Assembly: GCA_910585065.1 (NCBI GenBank) | Contig: CAJUCG010000020.1 | Span: 1 to 18,058, forward strand | From: an uncultured Lachnospiraceae bacterium | GTDB taxonomy: Bacteria; Bacillota; Clostridia; Lachnospirales; Lachnospiraceae | Length of the DNA stretch: 18,058 nt | Reading direction: 5' to 3' | Shown here: piece after piece, positions 15,239 through 18,058 of the stretch | Numbering within the stretch: position 1 is the first letter of the stretch | Layout: each line of letters begins with the position of its first letter | The notes under the pieces: model-generated | Told to the model about the DNA's origin: nothing | What the model saw: only the letters and a program-made list of their open reading frames with translations | The model's database searches: none | Made by a program: the position numbers and the translations under genes

Positions 15239-15787
15239 TTAGCTACAAAAAAAGTCTAAAATACTGTTCAGTCCCAAAAGAGCGTTTTCATCATCAATAG
15301 CAGATCTTTTATTAGTGTTATGACTATATACCACTTCATGAATATTATGACAATTCATATGATGTAAAAGAGTACAAGCCGTACTGTAAGCGGTATCTAC
15401 ATGACCATCGCCTCCCCCAACTAATACAACTGCACCCTTTTTTACCTTTATAATAGGTTCCTCTTTTCTAAAAAATCTGGCGCAAAAATATGTTTGAAGT
15501 CTGCTTCCAACATCCAATAATTTTCCGGTCAACTCTGAAAAATAAATCGGTGAGGCAATCAAAATATTGTCACATTCCTGTATGTATTGATATACTTCCT
15601 GCATTTCGTCATTTATCACGCACCCACTATTTTCCCAGCAGTATCTGCAATCAAGACAGGGCGAAATATTGCATCGATAAACAGCTACAATCTTATACTC
15701 CCCCGTAATTTTTTCAGTAATTTTCTCAATAAGTTTGGAAGTATCACCTTCTTTTCTCGGCGAACCATTATAGATCAAAGTCTTCAT
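15239..15787 (-). CDS. Iron-sulfur flavoprotein / NADPH-dependent FMN reductase family
   Basis: The 182-residue protein has a flavodoxin-like fold. MKTLIYNGSPRKEGDTSKL (1-19) is the FMN phosphate-binding loop, and ILIASPIYFSELTGKLLD (75-92) is the second flavin-contact strand. Cys44, 47, 50 and 56 form the compact CX2CX2CX5C motif (CLDCRYCWENSGC) that binds a 4Fe-4S cluster in iron-sulfur flavoproteins of anaerobes. The likely role is electron transfer or small-molecule reduction under anaerobic conditions; the partner is unknown. I chose ATG 15787 because GAGGGG lies just upstream and the flavin loop follows directly; an in-frame ATG at 15811 adds eight residues and has no good binding site. 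Confidence 0.87.
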   Translation of the reverse strand: MKTLIYNGSPRKEGDTSKLIEKITEKITGEYKIVAVYRCNISPCLDCRYCWENSGCVINDEMQEVYQYIQECDNILIASPIYFSELTGKLLDVGSRLQTYFCARFFRKEEPIIKVKKGAVVLVGGGDGHVDTAYSTACTLLHHMNCHNIHEVVYSHNTNKRSAIDDENALLGLNSILDFFCS

Positions 15788-15927
15788 AATAACCCCTCTT
15801 CCAATAATCAATTTTTTAGATACTTTATCTATTTTTCTTTAATTTCCGATTCTGTTTCACAACTATCCTTTTTTTACCTTATAATAAATTCTTTTTTCTG
15901 CGTTTTTATCTTAATTTAGCATGAAAA

Positions 15928-16530
15928 TCACTTTCTAAAATACTCATCGCAAAAACGATTCCACTTTTCCTCATATTCATTATGATTTACCAGCTCCATA
16001 TCCTTCGGAGAATAAATTTTCCGTCTTTGTGCCTCCTCAACAAACCTTAAAATATCCATATCCACCGTACTTTCTACCGCCCGAATGGTATCCCATCCAT
16101 TTAGTACTGCATAATACAGGCGTGTATGACCATCCAGAGAGATATAGTGCCCATTATATGGCATTACCTGAATAATAATATCCTGCGGTTTATAAATAAA
16201 ATTATAAATTGCAGCAATTTTCTCTCTGTCCACATAAAACTGTGACGGCTGAATTTGATCAATTGGAAGATGAAATATTGGAACAGAGGGATATTTTTTG
16301 ATAAAATTCCCATCTTTATCATAAAATATGGTGATATGTGGGGTGTAGAATCTAAATTCTTCAATTATCTGCGGATATATACCTTTATTTTCCCCTCGGA
16401 CAACCGCCTCAAAATCAGAAAATATTTCTACTTCATAGGGTATTTTTTCCACCAGAAAACACCCATGCTGGTACAGAACTTTCTGAGAAAAACGGTTATC
16501 TGTATAAGTATCAACTCGTATTATTTCCAT
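15928..16530 (-). CDS. ParB/sulfiredoxin-like domain protein with a GNAT-like N-terminal tail
   Basis: This is a 200-residue protein. Residues about 86-155 resemble a ParB-type nucleotide/nuclease domain: FHLPIDQIQPSQFYVDREKI, then YISLDGHTRLYYAVLNGWDT, where DGHTR (133-137) matches the DGHHR-type signature loop. The first 35 residues (IRVDTYTDNRFSQKVLYQHG and CFLVEK) look like the last helix and strand of a GNAT enzyme and align by eye with the tail of the neighbouring GNAT protein (GRVIHGNIASVKVLEKNGYQ). The acetyl-CoA site itself is missing, so the acetyltransferase part would be inactive. ATG 16530 follows AAAGGAAAT at a longish spacing. It sits 29 bp behind the small gene at 16560-16796 and is probably cotranscribed. 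ParB-like is fairly likely; the function is unknown. Confidence 0.72.
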   Translation of the reverse strand: MEIIRVDTYTDNRFSQKVLYQHGCFLVEKIPYEVEIFSDFEAVVRGENKGIYPQIIEEFRFYTPHITIFYDKDGNFIKKYPSVPIFHLPIDQIQPSQFYVDREKIAAIYNFIYKPQDIIIQVMPYNGHYISLDGHTRLYYAVLNGWDTIRAVESTVDMDILRFVEEAQRRKIYSPKDMELVNHNEYEEKWNRFCDEYFRK

Positions 16531-16559
16531 TATTGATCAATTTCCTTTCAGCACTTAGG

Positions 16560-16796
16560 CTAACCAAAATCCTTATCCCTGCATTTACGAATGATTTGCT
16601 TTATTCTCTCAATGGGCAATGGAACATTCTCTTCACTGAAATATTCAATGTCCACTACCTCTACAACCACTTCATGATTGTCTTTCCCTGCCGGAACAAG
16701 AACAAAATCACCAATCTCAATACTGTCATCATCTGTTAGATAATAATAGCTCTTACTTCCTTTATCAAAAGTAACACTACAAAAAATGAATTGCAA
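16560..16796 (-). CDS. Small unrecognised protein (78 aa), start uncertain
   Basis: The frame encodes a soluble protein with a beta-rich core (FIFCSVTFDKGSKSYYYLTD, GDFVLVPAGKDNHEVVVEVV) and a helical end (PIERIKQIIRKCRDKD). The VPxGKD stretch recalls small OB-like domains, but I cannot name a family. The only usual start is TTG 16796, which has no ribosome binding site. A GTG at 16824 with AAGGGG nine bases upstream lies in another frame and stops after 15 codons, at a run of six T. The gene may therefore be frameshifted, or be a remnant of a longer protein. It is followed 29 bp on by the ParB-like gene and is served by the promoter at 16872. Confidence 0.55.
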   Translation of the reverse strand: MQFIFCSVTFDKGSKSYYYLTDDDSIEIGDFVLVPAGKDNHEVVVEVVDIEYFSEENVPLPIERIKQIIRKCRDKDFG

Positions 16797-16871
16797 AACT
16801 GTAAATTTGTTTGGTATCCGCCACTGTGATACACCCCTTAAAATTCAAATTTTCATACTGGATTACTTTAT

Positions 16872-16900
16872 ATAATACTACAAAATAGCCCTGTTTTCAA
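16872..16900 (-). promoter_or_regulatory. Sigma-A promoter of the 16560 gene and ParB-like gene
   Basis: On the minus strand TTGAAA (16895-16900) and TATTAT (16872-16877) are 17 bp apart, in very AT-rich DNA just beside the HicB relict. Confidence 0.6.
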
Positions 16901-16919
16901 TATTTTTTATATATTTTTT

Positions 16920-17256
16920 ATGCCAAGCGTAGTGGCAGAGGATGAAGGAAACAAAATCCCTGCTGCCACTTTACAGCACAAGCTGGATATCTCGGACAGT
17001 ACCACTTGCTCCATCATCAGCATTGCCCTCTGCATACCGAGCGGCAACCAATACCAGAACAGTCCACAAAAACGTTTCGCTTTCTGCATGGATAGCTACT
17101 TTGGCAGAAAAATGATGAGTGAACTGCTCCCAGGTTCTCCAGGATGAACTTATACAACTACTCAGTACCAGCCATGGAACTTACACTTTCAACGATGAAA
17201 TCAAGAGCAACATTTACGAGGACTTATGGATTGATCTCCAGGCACTAGATTTATAA
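16920..17256 (+). pseudogene. Decayed HicB-family antitoxin gene
   Basis: Joined across frames, the translation follows a HicB antitoxin. From 16920 the frame reads VVAEDEGNKIPAATLQHKLD and on to CSIISIAL. An extra T at 17031 then shifts it to AYRAATNTRTVHKNVSLSAW and IATLAEK (17032-17112). Two consecutive TGA stops (17113-17118) follow, then VNCSQVLQDELIQLL from 17119, ending at TAA 17254-17256. The second half matches the ribbon-helix-helix C-terminus of HicB (TVKKNVSLPAWL---AEK--INFSQVLQDEL pattern). The N-terminal part of about 45 residues is missing and no hicA toxin lies beside it. The last 25 residues (FNDEIKSNIYEDLWIDLQAL) are not HicB-like. HicB normally neutralises the HicA RNA-cleaving toxin; this copy cannot make a whole protein. 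Confidence 0.8.
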
Positions 17257-17289
17257 CTCGACGGTAGGTTTCTCATTTTACCCCAAAAT

Positions 17290-17321
17290 AAAAGGCATAT
17301 GCTAACCTGCATATGCCTTTT
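17290..17321. terminator. Palindromic terminator between the HicB relict and the TPR gene
   Basis: A perfect 13-bp stem (17290-17302 with 17309-17321, loop TAACCT) is flanked by A and T runs. On the minus strand it ends in TTTTATTTT, so it should terminate the TPR gene, which stops 45 bp upstream. It can also work in the other direction. Confidence 0.8.
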
Positions 17322-17365
17322 GATCTGCCTATGAAATTGTCTGCCTGCCACTTCACTCCTATTCC

Positions 17366-18058
17366 CTAATTATGCTCTGGTTTTTCCATTTGTTCTTCTA
17401 ACCATTGTTCAAAATTACTATCTGGATCCCATGTTGCATATGTTATCTTCATATTTTTATGAAAAATTTTCGTATGTGGATGCTCAAAACCAAGCCTATT
17501 TATAGCAACCTTATATGCTTTAATAAAATAGGTTAATGCAAGTTCATATTTGTTTTGATCAAAATACACTTTTGCTAAATTATTATAACTTGTGGCGGTA
17601 TCCGGATGCTCCTCCCCGAATATCTTTTCCGTTATCCGAAGACTCTTCTTATATAATTCTTCTGCCTTTCGGCACTCTCCCTGACTATTATACATATATG
17701 CCAGATTATTATAACTTGCAGCGGTATCAGGATGCTCCTCCCCGAATATCTTTTCCCTTATCCGCAGACTCTTCTTATATAATTCTTCTGCCTTTTGGTA
17801 CTCTCCCTGACTCTGATACATATATGCCAGATTATTATAACTTGCAGCGGTAGCAGGATGCTCCTCCCCAAATATCTTTTCCGTTATCCGCAGGCTCTTT
17901 TTATATAATTCTTCTGCCTTTTGGTACTCTCCTTGGCTATCATACACCCCCGCCAGATTATTATAACTTATGGCGGTATCCGGATGCTCCTCCCCGAATA
18001 TCTTTTCCGTTATCCGCAGGCTCTTTTTATATAATTCTTCTGCCTTTTGGTACTCTCC
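17366..18058 (-). CDS. Tetratricopeptide-repeat protein of kinesin-light-chain type (N-terminus beyond window)
   Basis: An open frame of 230 codons enters from the right edge and stops at 17366. It is made of 42-residue TPR units of the form SLRITEKIFGEEHPDTAASY NNLAYMYQSQGEYQKAEELYKK. An ATG at 17947 is only an internal methionine. At least three full and one partial unit are visible, then a diverged last repeat (KVYFDQNKYELALTYFIKAY) and a unique tail (DPDSNFEQWLEEQMEKPEHN). TPRs bind other proteins; the long 42-residue type is common at the C-terminus of STAND-type signalling ATPases and similar sensors, but the N-terminal domain that would reveal the role lies outside the window. The repeats are nearly identical as DNA, pointing to recent tandem duplication. 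The palindrome at 17290-17321 terminates it. Confidence 0.88.
   Translation of the reverse strand, partial: GEYQKAEELYKKSLRITEKIFGEEHPDTAISYNNLAGVYDSQGEYQKAEELYKKSLRITEKIFGEEHPATAASYNNLAYMYQSQGEYQKAEELYKKSLRIREKIFGEEHPDTAASYNNLAYMYNSQGECRKAEELYKKSLRITEKIFGEEHPDTATSYNNLAKVYFDQNKYELALTYFIKAYKVAINRLGFEHPHTKIFHKNMKITYATWDPDSNFEQWLEEQMEKPEHN
17596..18058 (-). repeat. Tandem 126-bp repeats encoding TPR units
   Basis: Units begin at 17596, 17722, 17848 and 17974 (the last cut at the edge), each exactly 126 bp. By eye, the last two differ at about 3 of the 85 bases shared in the window, and the first two at about 7 of 126. The length keeps the reading frame, so unit gain or loss would be tolerated. 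Confidence 0.9.

Noticed and set aside
16907..17089. 60-aa minus-strand open frame MQKAKRFCGL...
   Set aside because: It is antisense to the HicB relict, whose plus-strand translation explains the conservation.
17596..18058. CRISPR array
   Set aside because: The repeats are 126 bp, contiguous without spacers and encode TPR units in frame.

Overview
The window reads as chromosomal DNA of an anaerobic Firmicute, most likely a member of the Clostridia close to Lachnospiraceae. This is inferred from strong AGGAGG-type ribosome binding sites, clean sigma-A promoters, AsnA-type asparagine synthetase, a clostridial-type phosphofructokinase and a RelQ-type alarmone synthetase. No species can be named from the sequence alone. 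No tRNA, rRNA, CRISPR array, intact insertion sequence or integrase was seen.

Layout. Positions 1-807 (minus) hold the N-terminal membrane half of an ABC exporter cut by the window edge. A divergent gene at 956-1714 (plus) encodes an unrecognised protein with a nuclease-like N-terminal motif and a winged-helix-like C-terminus. Next come three minus-strand housekeeping genes: pfkA (1778-2851), ppk (3047-5368) and asnA (5424-6431). The last two look like an asnA-ppk operon, with an 8-residue arginine-rich mini-ORF between them. A three-domain S1 RNA-binding protein (6645-7613, plus) converges on, and overlaps by 14 bp, a RelQ-type (p)ppGpp synthetase (7600-8535, minus). RelQ has a long 5' leader containing a nested, possibly bistable RNA fold. 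A class I/II aminotransferase (8899-10086, plus) and a two-gene ankyrin-repeat operon (10274-13323, plus) follow, ending at a strong terminator (13396-13429).

From about 13.4 kb the DNA becomes visibly more AT-rich and almost everything lies on the minus strand. This part looks accessory. Read in the direction of transcription, it holds a small gene with a doubtful start, a ParB-like protein carrying a GNAT-like tail at its N-terminus, an iron-sulfur flavoprotein, a GNAT acetyltransferase, a zinc-ribbon Nudix hydrolase and an acidic unknown protein coupled to it. A decayed HicB antitoxin gene (16920-17256, plus) and a TPR protein built of near-identical 126-bp repeats (17366 to the window end) close the window.

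How the genes fit together. The central block joins sugar phosphorylation (PFK), polyphosphate synthesis (Ppk), asparagine synthesis, an S1 protein and alarmone synthesis. The polyphosphate and (p)ppGpp genes are both stress-linked, but shared regulation is only an inference. The ankyrin operon, TPR protein, HicB relict and small-enzyme cluster are the kinds of genes seen in conflict or immunity islands. No recognisable toxin or effector is visible, so no such system is claimed.
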